From Albugo candida (taxonomy: Eukaryota; Oomycota; Peronosporomycetes; Albuginales), in assembly GCA_040437565.1 (NCBI GenBank), contig JBDOQK010000011.1, positions 496,001 to 560,000 of the forward strand: a stretch of 64,000 bases of DNA, written 5' to 3'. The translations under genes and the position numbers were made by a program. Of this stretch, positions 54,626-64,000 are shown one piece after another. Within the stretch, counting starts at the first letter, position 1. Each line of letters opens with the position of its first letter. The notes under the pieces are model-generated. The model was not told the origin of the DNA and did no database searches. It was given only the letters and a program-made list of their open reading frames with translations.

Positions 54626-57600
54626 CTACAAAGGCATCGAACGGAGCTTTCGTCTGAATCCTTTTGTGTGCTTGGAATGATACTGAGCTTGGATATTCTG
54701 ATTTCTATGCTGTCGGATCGTATCATAAAACTGCTCCATTTCTTCCGTCTCTGAAGCCTCTGCCTGTTTTGCAATACTCCGCTGTGTTCTTCTAATATTC
54801 AAGGACGTCGCTTTCCCAATCTCAATCTGCTTTTGGATGTGTATGGCATCAGCATAAATGGGACGTATGTTGACGTGATGCAGAGTTTCGTGTACTCGCT
54901 TCCACATCGTTGCGGTCTGTAATGCGACGTACTCCTTCACACCTTCAAGTAGAAGCCTCTCCTGAACTGACAATTCCAAAGCGCATGAATCAAGAGCTTC
55001 CGCCGAGATCAAACTGAAAATAATTGAAACTCTGATCGTGGAAACGTCCATTTGATTCTTAAAAGGCTCAGTCGAAGGAGCGAAAGTGGAATCTGGAAGT
55101 ATGTCTATGCGAGGCTTTGGCTCGTAATTAAACCTCTGACCAAGTTCCTCGTGTACATGAGCGGCTTCCAGTGCTTCTTCGAGTCGATTAAAGGCCGCCG
55201 ACGATGGTCGTAACAAGCGACCCTTTTGCTCTGATGAGGAGAATGACCGTGATAATCCAACATCTGCCTCATTCACATGATTCCCGTCAACTTCCGAGTC
55301 AGATTGGGTGACAGTGTCACCGTCAGACATTGTATCAAACTTTGTGATACAACATTCATCGCATTTTACATTGTCCACCAATTGGAGCAGTAATTGTACC
55401 GCATTGAGCATCCTTCCTTGTTGTTTTGAGCTCTTCCAAGAAGTGAACGAAGGTACAAAAGCTGGATTCACAGCCAATTCGACAAGCGCGGCAAGGATTT
55501 GATTCCTCAGAGATTTTGTAGCAACGCACATGGCGTCCAATAATGTGGTGACTCCGTCCTCTCCTAAGAATATGAGTTCACTCGTAGCATTACCAATGAT
55601 GCATGAACGCACAGCATGTATCGCGGCGCTAAAGACACCATTCTCGATACGGGATCGTACGCATTCCTTCTCCAAGATCATCAAAACTTGATGCACTCCG
55701 TTCGCTACCTGAAAATGACACGTGTTTGCAGAGTGTTTTCGACAAAGCTCCGAAGCAACAATGAGAGCGCTACTCAGTATTCCAGAGCCTGCAGACGATT
55801 CCATTGCTTCCACGCAAATATCAACTGCTTTAAGAGAGCCCAGCTCATCTTGAAGAGCTGCATCTCGAGATGAGCATACAAACTGAGAGAATAATTGCCA
55901 TATTGCTTCCAGTTGTTGTCCGTCAACTACGCCGTTTTTGATCAGAGCCAGCAAGGTCTGATATCCACCTATTTCAGCAAAGTGTGCGTGCAGTGTCAAA
56001 CTCCACATGCTCAAAATGTCAGTTGCGAGAAGTCGTAATGCGTCATACTGCTGGGGACCCGGCATCGCCAAATTTCTATTCCGGCTGTTATTTTGATTCT
56101 TCGTCTCTAAATCCTCATAGCTGGTCTTCACGTATTGAAGTATCACTTCCACAAAGCGATAGTCAATCACCTCATTTCTAACTGCCTCATCATTACACGA
56201 AATGTGAACAATAAGGCGCCATAAAATACATTTGAACTCAAAATCTTCCATTGAAGCCGTGCTGCAATTCCGTATGTCAATTTGTTTTAAGCGAATATCT
56301 ATTGAGCTGATCCTGTCGATTTCCATGGATGTAGCATAACTCAACAAACAAGAGGTCAATCCAACGCGATGGTAGCATTCAATGGCTCGATGTCGCTGCG
56401 ATAACATGTATATGATTATCATACAATCATTACGCAAGTGCTTTTCGTGATCCCGGCTCCCGAATTGGACCAGCATCACCATGACACGCATCAGTGAGGC
56501 TACTGAGGTTTCATTGGCGAGTACAAACATAGCATTATTGACCCGGTAACGCTTCAGAAGCTCATTCCGACTGGAAAATATCTTGTTGCGCTCTAAGTCT
56601 GACTTATTCGATTGCAAAAGGTTCGAAAATATGTTGAGAAGCGGGGAGATGAATTCATGTTTTGGACTATTGATAGTATCGAGAACGACCACAAGCCAAC
56701 GAACACCGCCGAGCGCGACAAAATCCTCTGCACTGGGATTATAGGTCGAGAATCCATCAATTATACAGAGAAGTGCATATAGAATCTCAGTGTCTCTGAC
56801 TTGAACAAAGGAAACACTGTCATCCTGGGGTTTTGACTCCACTAGAGCGTCAGGATGGCGGGTAACCTCGAGAACAGGATCACAAGTACTCAGTGCTTCT
56901 AGAAGTTGGACGATGATATACACGACGTTCGCTTCTCTCATCAGTAATTGACAGTGCTTCTGCACACGCATGAGATCGTCTTTTCTTGTTTGGGAGATAC
57001 TATCAGTCAAGTTACATGCATTTGGTCCTGGTCGGACCTCTTTTGCTGCTCTAACGCTCCTAGCGTCATAATTTATTGGACCGAGGCCTAGAGAGCATGG
57101 AACCTTCAGTCTACGATTCCAAGGACAAATCGAAAGCATCAACGTACATTCTCCTTTGGTAAACCGAAGAAGAAACGCTAGGATGATTTTTTGCGTCTTA
57201 CGATTCTGAAAGACCAATAGCAGCTGACTGAGGGTCCGTAGTAACGCGCCTATCCTTTCAGAAGCTGCGAGCTCTTCATTGGATTTAAAGCGACGGAATG
57301 GCTATGGTATCAATGTCAATTATTCGATTGAGACAAAATGGTTGTAAACAGCAAAAGTGATGGACCTTGCAACAAAGCTCAATTGCATCGTGTAATACGG
57401 GCAAGAATTCCAATTGATCATTCAAAATCTTATCGCGAAGCAGCTGAAGAAACTTATTCAATAGCTCAAAACTCTCAATTTTCCACCTTCACAACGAGAA
57501 ATACAGCGATTTTGCATCACAGAATGTAGTCGAAGCATATACCCGATCGCATTTTGATAGACCACATATCGAGCCAAAGCAAGATGACGAGAAGATATTG

Positions 57601-57721
57601 TCGCTGTTTGAGGATCACTCACAGATCTGAAAATCTTGATGAATGGATCCAAATTTGAGTATTCCTTATCCTTGCATAAAGCCCCGAATGCAGCATCATC
57701 GACTTCCTCTCGCGACGTCAT
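54626..57721 (-). CDS. CFAP69-like flagella-associated armadillo protein
   Basis: 991 residues in three exons with inferred introns of 56 nt (gtatat...gtgaag) and 64 nt (gtccat...catag); the sum is divisible by three. Start ATG 57721 (MTSREEVDDAAFGALCKDKE). Early exons give LLNKFLQLLRDKI and SERIGALLRTLSQLLLVFQN; the remainder is armadillo/HEAT-like helical repeat (YALLCIIDGFSTYNPSAEDF, LRLLATDILSMWSLTLHAHF, GSLKAVDICVEAMESS, LIFLGEDGVTTLLDAM). The length and organisation resemble CFAP69, a C1-projection protein of motile axonemes. The assignment is from overall pattern, not a diagnostic motif. It diverges from the saposin gene, with 215 bp between the starts. Confidence 0.6.
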
Positions 57722-57936
57722 CGATGTCCTCGAACGGGCTTTGACAGAGACTGTTCATCTCTCCTGCATAGCCCGAATAAAGCACCCAATCCTGACGCAT
57801 TCTCGATTCGAAATGGATTTTGATCTTCTTTTCGGATACGTAGGGAAAGGGACTACATTCTTCTATATTTTCTTTCTGTCAGGAGCTTTCATTTGGAAAT
57901 TCGAGTCATAACGAGAAGATCACTTTGAATTTCACC

Positions 57937-60900
57937 ATGCGAGCTTTACTACTGCTCGCGACGGCGGTAGTCGTCACTATTTGTTCAGGCTTTGTGCTGT
58001 CAGAGCAAGCCAATGATCCTCAAGACACGAAGAAAGAAGCAAGATTTTCTGAGCGAATTGCTCGATTTGTCCGGAATGGACTTGCTGACCCACAAGCATA
58101 CATTGTTGAGCTCTTTCAGTGGAAAGAAGTACCGGAAACTTCAAATTTTGATGATTACGATGATAATGAGAATCTTGGGTGTCGCACTGCGTTGAAGCTC
58201 CTTCAGTCAGAATCCTCAGATTGGAGCAACAGCGAAGACACTTTTGCTCGGGGGATTCTGGATACCATGAAGTACACGCTACATAGTTTGAAGGGTTCAG
58301 TGGATGAAAAGGAGGAAAAGAGCTGCAAGCAATTGGCAACTACGGATCAGATGGATGAGGTATGTCTAATAAGAATTGAAGAATGGGCAATGCTAATGGA
58401 TGTGTCTCTGTGATGCAGTGTGAGAAAATTACAAACAGTCTGAAGGATGAAGCACTGGAGTATTTACACGCAGGATTATCGGAAGCAGAAGTATGCAAAA
58501 AGTTGGCTGGTGCAACAGTTGCGACTGATTACACCGGAGCAAAATATGGGTATCCAGGAAGCAATGTGAACGAGGAAGAAAAATTATTTGCTCTTGGTGA
58601 ACAAGTCACAGCCATCGTTGACGGTACTCATACTGTCGCAGGATCAGAAGTGCCGAATTCACAGAGGGGTCCATATGCCTGTAAAATGTGTCTCACGCTG
58701 GTACACTTGGTTGATGTTGCTGTTGCACAAGACTTTGAGAAAGTTCAAGAAGCACGAGAGATTATCGGGGATTTATGTGACTCAATGTCAGAACAGTCGA
58801 CGGTAAGCTTTCCTTGGTTGATTTATGCTAGTGATAGCGACGAGGAGCTCTCATTTCCATAGTGTCACCAATTTCTCGCCCGATTCGATCAGATCGTGAG
58901 CTGGATTAAAAATGGGTCAAATCCCAAATCCGTATGTGCTCGTGTCAGCATGTGTCAAGCCTCAGATCGTGAAGATGAAGAGAGAGATCAGCAATTCTTA
59001 ATCTCGGCTCTTTTGCCAGCTTTTGGGTTTGACAGTTCGGAACTCGTGACATCGGAAGAGTTCGCTGATGACCATGCGTGTGTTTATTGCACCGCTATCA
59101 CCACCATCATTCAGTATGTGGACAAGTATCAGAAAGATAGTTTACACACCGTGAAAACCGTGTTAAAGTACGCTTGTAAACTTGTTCCAAAGAATTGCAA
59201 ATGTGATGAGATGGAACATCACTTTGATGAAATTGTCAAATTGATCGAAGAGGGCAAAGAGCCTCGTGATGCTTGCAAAAGTATTGGTATATGTAAAGAT
59301 TCCGACTACTTTCCCAAAGAACTCGCGTCAAATAAGCCTTCGTCGCAAACCATACCGTTTTTACTCAACGAACTCGAAGCTTTCTTTAATCTCGACCGGT
59401 GTATTTATTGCGATTCTATCACTACGTTACTCCAGATTATAGTGGATGAAGAGCCCGACCAAGTCGATCAAATTCGGACGTATGCGGACATGATTTGCGA
59501 GATTCTCGGAAAAGATAATGAATGTCATACTTATGTGGCTCAACTCGACACGGTCATTGACGAACTCAAAAGCGGAAAGCACCCGCGAGAGATTTGCGTC
59601 GATTTAAAGTATTGTACGCGTCACTCTACCAGCACTCCAATGCCGATGCAAGAAAGGACTCCTTCTTCAGTCGATTCCTTACCTTCAGGTCTTGATCAAC
59701 ATCCTTCCGACCTCTGCTTTGGTTTTGTCAAGTTTCTCGAGTATGCCTGGAGGAGAGAGCCGAGAAATGTCTTGAAAGGGTTGGAAAACACCAAGTCGAT
59801 TTGTGTGGAATCAGGTGGCAACAAGGTGAGCAGAGAGTGTTCTTATGTTACAGTGCTGCCTCTGACTATGAGATGTATAGTGTCCAGTGATTTTGGATCA
59901 AATGGAGAAAATGACGAATTTGCTTGAGTCCAATGAATCTGCCGAAAACATTTGTGAACAATTTGAGATTTGCAACAGCGCATCGTCCTCTTCCGAGAGC
60001 TACGGATCATCACCGGAGAGCTGTATTCCTTGTCCTTTACTTTTGCAGACTGTGGACTTTATGGTGAAAAATAAGCCCGAGTTCAACTCCAATGTGGCAA
60101 CAAGTGCTGACACCCTGTGTGATGCACACGATCCCAGTGAAATGGCAAGTCGAGCGACATCGCTACGGCAAAATGGATACTGACTGTTTGTGATAGTGTC
60201 GTGCTCGGATGAAGCCTTTTGAGACTGCGGTGACATTATTGAAATCGAACGTTGCACCCGCAGCCATTTGTGCACAAATCTCAACTGCACAAGATATAGG
60301 TGGTCTCCCAAACGAGAAAGAGACCAAACTCGTGTCATCGGCTCAGCAATGCAAAAGATGCAAGCAGAATAGTGCGCTCCTAGCTTTGGCGTCCAGTAAG
60401 CACGACAAACAGCCTCAAGCGCAAGTGCAACTGGATGGCATGTGCAAACTTGTACCGCAATACTCGGATGTAAGTAAAAGTATCATAATTGAGCCTCGAT
60501 TTTAAACATACTCCTAGTGTCAACTATGGCTAACGCATCGCGATGCAATACTAAAAGGCCTATCCGAGAATGAAGACATGAGCGGAATCTGCTCCCGTAT
60601 CGGTCAGTGTCCGACGATGAAGAGCCCTAAAATCGAGAGAGCCTCGATATTTTCCACGGGATGTCTGTTTTGTGATGTTGTTGCCGAAATAATATCTTCA
60701 GCACCAAACACGGAAGCAAAATTGCAAGCGAAACGTGCGATTCAAGCAATGTGTGCCATTCTACCTCCCGATGCTCGATGTGATATTTTGGCTTCCAAAT
60801 TCGACGATTTGGCAGACCTTCTGAGCAAAGGCTCCAGTCCATCTTCAGCCTGTCATTCTGTCGGCTTGTGCCAAGCTTCCGGTGTCGAAGCAACATCAAT

Positions 60901-61018
60901 TTCTATGCAAAAAGATTTTGGGAAGCAGACGTATGAGTCAATTTTGAATGTGATGTCGGAGTATCTCCCATCCACAGAAAACAGCGACCAATTGGAAGAC
61001 GTGTCTTTGGTAGCGTGA
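57937..61018 (+). CDS. prosaposin-like secreted protein with eight saposin-B domains
   Basis: Starts at ATG 57937 with a signal peptide (MRALLLLATAVVVTICSGFV). Six exons: 57937-58359, 58419-58802, 58863-59825, 59881-60144, 60197-60469 and 60518-61018, each divisible by three, 935 residues. Eight saposin-B units carry the six-Cys pattern, for example ACVYCTAITTIIQYV then CDEMEHHFDEIVKLI and ACKSIGIC. Some are degenerate: unit 1 lacks the first pair spacing, unit 6 ends without its last Cys. Saposins bind lipids and present them to hydrolases in lysosome-like compartments; the precursor is usually cleaved between units. All five introns are phase 0 and fall just before the fourth conserved Cys; intron 60145-60196 uses a GC donor. 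Confidence 0.9.
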
Positions 61019-61120
61019 AAGAGCTTCAATCCGTTCATTTGAGTTACAAAATGTTGCAGATGCATTTATATTCTATGTTTTACTTTCTAATAATCTCCAC
61101 GGCGATGGCAGCATTCTCAT

Positions 61121-62891
61121 TCACAGAAGCGTCATCGGCTGTATCTGCTGTATCTGCTGCGAGGTATACGGTGCATACCCGTGCAACTGTGCATTGTAAA
61201 TCACTGCGTGGTTCGAGTGCTCTGTTGCCACATTCGATAGACCTGAACCCATGTCCGCAGAATTCTGATGTACGTACTGATTCGCATCCAATCGATTATA
61301 ATGCGATATGGAGTGTCGTTCCGCGTTGTCATCTGACGGAGCAGCGATTGACTGGAGATTTTCTGTTGTGGGAAATTGACCCTGAAAATGTGTGTGGGGA
61401 TAGTGATTCGGAATGTTTCGCTCGAACGATTGCTTCAGTCTCGCGCACCCGTACATTTGACGATCGCTGGTGTATGACAGTACGCCTTGATCTTTTATAG
61501 ACCATTGAGCAAGACTATCGGGATAGTTGATAGAGCGCTCTGATTGATATTTGCTGCTTGGCTGCGCAGGTGTTCGATCGGCCAAGTTGGAAGGCAAATT
61601 ACCTCCATATTGACCGAGATTTGCCGCTCGGGCATCTACCATCATCATTGATTCATACGACTGCTGATCCGTTTGGATGTGCAGGTAGGGATCTCTGGGG
61701 AATCCGTCTACCGTGTGACTTATATTTGGTCGCACAATGTTCGTGTTCTTGAATGGCACATTCTGGAAAGAGGTCGTTGCTCGTCTCGAATCACCAAGTG
61801 TCGATGAAGGCGCTGATGTGATATGCGCCTGATTTGGCTGCTTCTTCATTGTCTCATAGTTGAATGTGAGAGGCTTGGGAGTTGTATTCGCATGGAAGGA
61901 GCATTTTCCTTTTTTTCGAGCTGGTTTATTGCAGTCATTGTAATCGCATCGTTTTCCACCTCCATGTTCAGCACAGAATCCTCCTCCACGATCATTCTTT
62001 GTACACTCTGCATGCTGACAGAATCGACTTCCACCATGACTAGCACAATATCCACCTCGTTGAGCACCTTTGGTACATCCTTGTTTATCGCAGCGTTGAC
62101 CGCCACCATGGGCTCGACAAAGGCCACCGCCCTGACTACTCTTGATACACCCGGCTACTTGGCACCGTATACCTCCACCGTGTGCTTTNNNNNNNNNNNN
62201 NNNNNNNNNNNNNNNNNNNNNNNNNNNNNNNNNNNNNNNNNNNNNNNNNNNNNNNNNNNNNNNNNNNNNNNNNNNNNNNNNNNNNNNNTCCTTTTTTTCG
62301 AGCTGGTTTATTGCAGTCATTGTAATCGCATCGTTTTCCACCTCCATGTTCAGCACAGAATCCTCCTCCACGATCATTCTTTGTACACTCTGCATGCTGA
62401 CAGAATCGACTTCCACCATGACTAGCACAATATCCACCTCGTTGAGCACCTTTGGTACATCCTTGTTTATCGCAGCGTTGACCGCCACCATGGGCTCGAC
62501 AAAGGCCACCGCCCTGACTACTCTTGATACACCCGGCTACTTGGCACCGTATACCTCCACCGTGTGCTTTGCAAAGTCCATTCGATTGGGATGCCTTGGT
62601 GCATCCAATATGATTACATCGTTTACCTCCGCCATGACGAATGCAAAGCCCTTGACCCTGACTACTACGATCACAACCTTCGACCATGCATCGTCTACCC
62701 CCACCATGTGCTTTACATAAGCCTTTCGAACGAACTCTTCTTCTGCAATTTGCGTACTTACAAACGCGATTCAATGTATTTGATTCATCCAAATTCTCGG
62801 AACAAATGTCATTTATGTATTTCTCATCAATAGCGGGTTTTCTGATGTAGACATCATCATTTGTAGTAGTCTTGCTGCTACTATTACTCAT
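61121..62891 (-). CDS. WRKY19-like Cys/His-Gly repeat protein
   Basis: 462 residues once the duplication around the gap (61907-62570) is collapsed; the sum is exactly divisible by three. Start ATG 62891 (MSNSSSKTTTNDDVYIRKP). Residues about 50-220 contain seven tandem units of about 24 residues with the form C-x4-C-x9-G-x-C-x2-HGGG-x-RC, for example GLCKAHGGGRRC, GLCIRHGGGKRC, GYCASHGGSRFC. Similar repeats occur in plant WRKY19-type proteins and are expanded in oomycetes; each probably binds zinc. The rest is Asn/Gln/Ser-rich and ends PYTSQQIQQIQPMTLL, which could be a regulatory domain. A transcription or DNA-binding role is inferred. Confidence 0.85.
61907..62570. repeat. gap-flanking direct duplication, 282 bp
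   Basis: 61907-62188 recurs at 62289-62570 around the N gap 62189-62288. The copies appear identical. It lies within the Cys/His-Gly repeat region, where tandem units may have troubled assembly. Confidence 0.95.
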
Positions 62892-63609
62892 TCGGCTTTT
62901 TATGCATTTAACAACGAGATTTGGCACCGAATTAAGACGTGAGTATCACTGAGTATATAGGCGACAATGATGTTTTTATCTGTTCAGTGCAAAAAAAGTG
63001 AGATCAGCTCTGTCAGAGGTGAGTCATGTAAAAGAGGTCTCTACCAAATAAGTTGCTGTGGTGGCGATGAGTTTACGGCTTTTTTTATGTGCCAATTTCT
63101 TGAATAATGGCCAGTTTGACGCGATTAGATCCCACAAGCAATGTAATCTTATTTTTTATATGTGATGGGCTCACTCTATGCTTCAGAATTGTTCGAATGA
63201 CCACACTTTTACAGCCTGCAACCTCATACAAAAGGAGTGACATTTACAGATTAGATTATTGCTGCTCTATAAAACGCCTTGGAGTCATGCTACACGCACA
63301 CATGTAAAAATTAGAATGTTGAATGTACCGGTCCGTTGAGATGCGTTAGAATCATCTCCATTGCTCTTTCGATGATGCGCAGATGGACAGAATGGCGTTG
63401 TATCACATTAGACGGGATGATTACAAGGTCAGGTAACTATAGCATATCGCATTTGTGCACCTAGCCCGGTGCTTTTACAAAGCGCAACATCAGAAATTGG
63501 AAAGGCACACATATTCTTGCTATATCACCACTATGTTCAGTAGCTCTATACGTGTATAAAGGGTAGAGTAAACAAGTTTGCTGAACCAATCACAAATTCT
63601 GGTTGAAAA
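62892..63609. other. divergent upstream region
   Basis: 718 bp between the repeat protein (minus) and the gene entering the right end (plus). No gene recognised; open frames are short and without motifs. Likely contains both promoters. Confidence 0.4.
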
Positions 63610-64000
63610 ATGATTCCATTCCAACAAAAACAGATTTTACGCAATGTTCGTTTCTCTATCTTTGCGCATATCAATGCATACTTCTCTTCCAAACCCATAA
63701 AAATCTCACAACCGCTTCAATCTGAGAATACTAACAAAAAAAGCAATCAAAATGGGGTGATTTATGACGTGAAAACCACAGTAACTCGATTGAAAGAGAA
63801 TGTCGAAATGATTAGCGATATTCAGAATTTGAGCAAAAACGGACTCACAGAGCGTCTGGAGATGCCAATGGAATTAGTTAGGCGTCTGTCCACTCTCACG
63901 AAACAGCGCTCTCATTCGCAATTGGAAGATCTAAATCTAAATTATATTCGAGATGGTGAGAACGCTCGGAAATTTCCCCGTGACACGCATGAAACTCCTG
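63610..64000 (+). CDS. partial gene running off the window, possible mitochondrial protein
   Basis: Frame open from ATG 63610 to the end of the window, 130 codons without a stop. It begins MIPFQQKQILRNVRFSIFAH followed by INAYFSSKPIKIS, which is basic, hydroxylated and free of acidic residues and so looks like a mitochondrial presequence. Later residues are helical and charged (TTVTRLKENVEMISDIQNLS, LEMPMELVRRLSTLTKQRSH). The C-terminal part is missing, so the family cannot be named. Confidence 0.6.
   Translation, partial: MIPFQQKQILRNVRFSIFAHINAYFSSKPIKISQPLQSENTNKKSNQNGVIYDVKTTVTRLKENVEMISDIQNLSKNGLTERLEMPMELVRRLSTLTKQRSHSQLEDLNLNYIRDGENARKFPRDTHETP

Noticed and set aside
57937-61018. Saposin-like protein as a host-directed effector
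   Set aside because: It is secreted by signal peptide, but no RxLR- or CHxC-type motif was seen and multi-saposin precursors are normally lysosomal.
61823-62425. Ser/Thr-rich plus-strand frame opposite the Cys/His-Gly repeat gene
   Set aside because: It is the antisense shadow of the regular repeat codons and spans an N gap.

Overview
The window is nuclear DNA of a small-genome eukaryote, most likely an oomycete. A white-rust (Albugo-like) relative is my best guess, but that is inference and no search was run. The support is: genes on both strands separated by as little as 5-40 bp; introns of about 43-69 nt that are GT-AG with one GC-AG exception; a stramenopile/plant-type repeat protein built on Cys-x-x-His-Gly-Gly-Gly units; and flagellar-type genes (a CFAP69-like protein, a kinesin, a Kelch-MORN protein), as expected of a zoospore-forming organism.

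Layout. 0-4.5 kb is gene-poor and holds one probably broken HAD-phosphatase-like gene. 4.5-13.8 kb: a proline-rich protein, a heat-shock-factor transcription factor, a Trf4-like poly(A) polymerase, CacyBP/SIP, a B-box-like zinc-finger protein and a small unknown. 13.9-21 kb: a Myomaker/TMEM8-like membrane protein, a serine-rich unknown, an ADAT1-like tRNA adenosine deaminase, a small EF-hand-like protein, RanBP1, and a membrane protein ending in a WW domain. 21-34 kb, mostly minus strand: an Urb2/Npa2-like ribosome-biogenesis factor, a coiled-coil protein, a small unknown, cyclin L, tRNA-splicing endonuclease subunit Sen2 and a kinesin, then an Ap4A phosphorylase on the plus strand and a PX-like protein. 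35-44.6 kb: quiescin sulfhydryl oxidase, a C2-PH-ankyrin-WW protein, the ADP/ATP carrier, TRAPPC4 and a Kelch-MORN protein. 44.7-64 kb: a WDR62/MABP1-like WD40 protein, an SH3-like acidic protein, the CFAP69-like protein, an eight-domain prosaposin-like secreted protein, the Cys/His-Gly repeat protein, and a gene running off the right end.

Assembly. There are eleven gaps of exactly 100 N. Nine are flanked by a 175-352 bp direct repeat: the sequence just before the gap is repeated just after it. In four of the five affected genes, dropping one copy plus the Ns closes the reading frame exactly once introns are removed; in the fifth the count is compatible but one intron is not fixed. These look like unmerged contig ends. 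Two pairs differ at several bases and look allelic. Two other genes carry an apparent single-base frameshift.

Function. Most genes are housekeeping: tRNA processing (ADAT1, Sen2), RNA processing (Trf4-like, cyclin L), ribosome assembly (Urb2), nuclear transport (RanBP1), ER-Golgi traffic (TRAPPC4), disulfide formation (QSOX) and energy exchange (ADP/ATP carrier). The most unusual items are the prosaposin-like gene, whose introns all sit at one position inside the repeated domain (one of them GC-AG), and the four FTxGYT-type motifs in the tail of the WDR62-like protein. I saw no clear RNA genes, intact mobile elements or CRISPR arrays.
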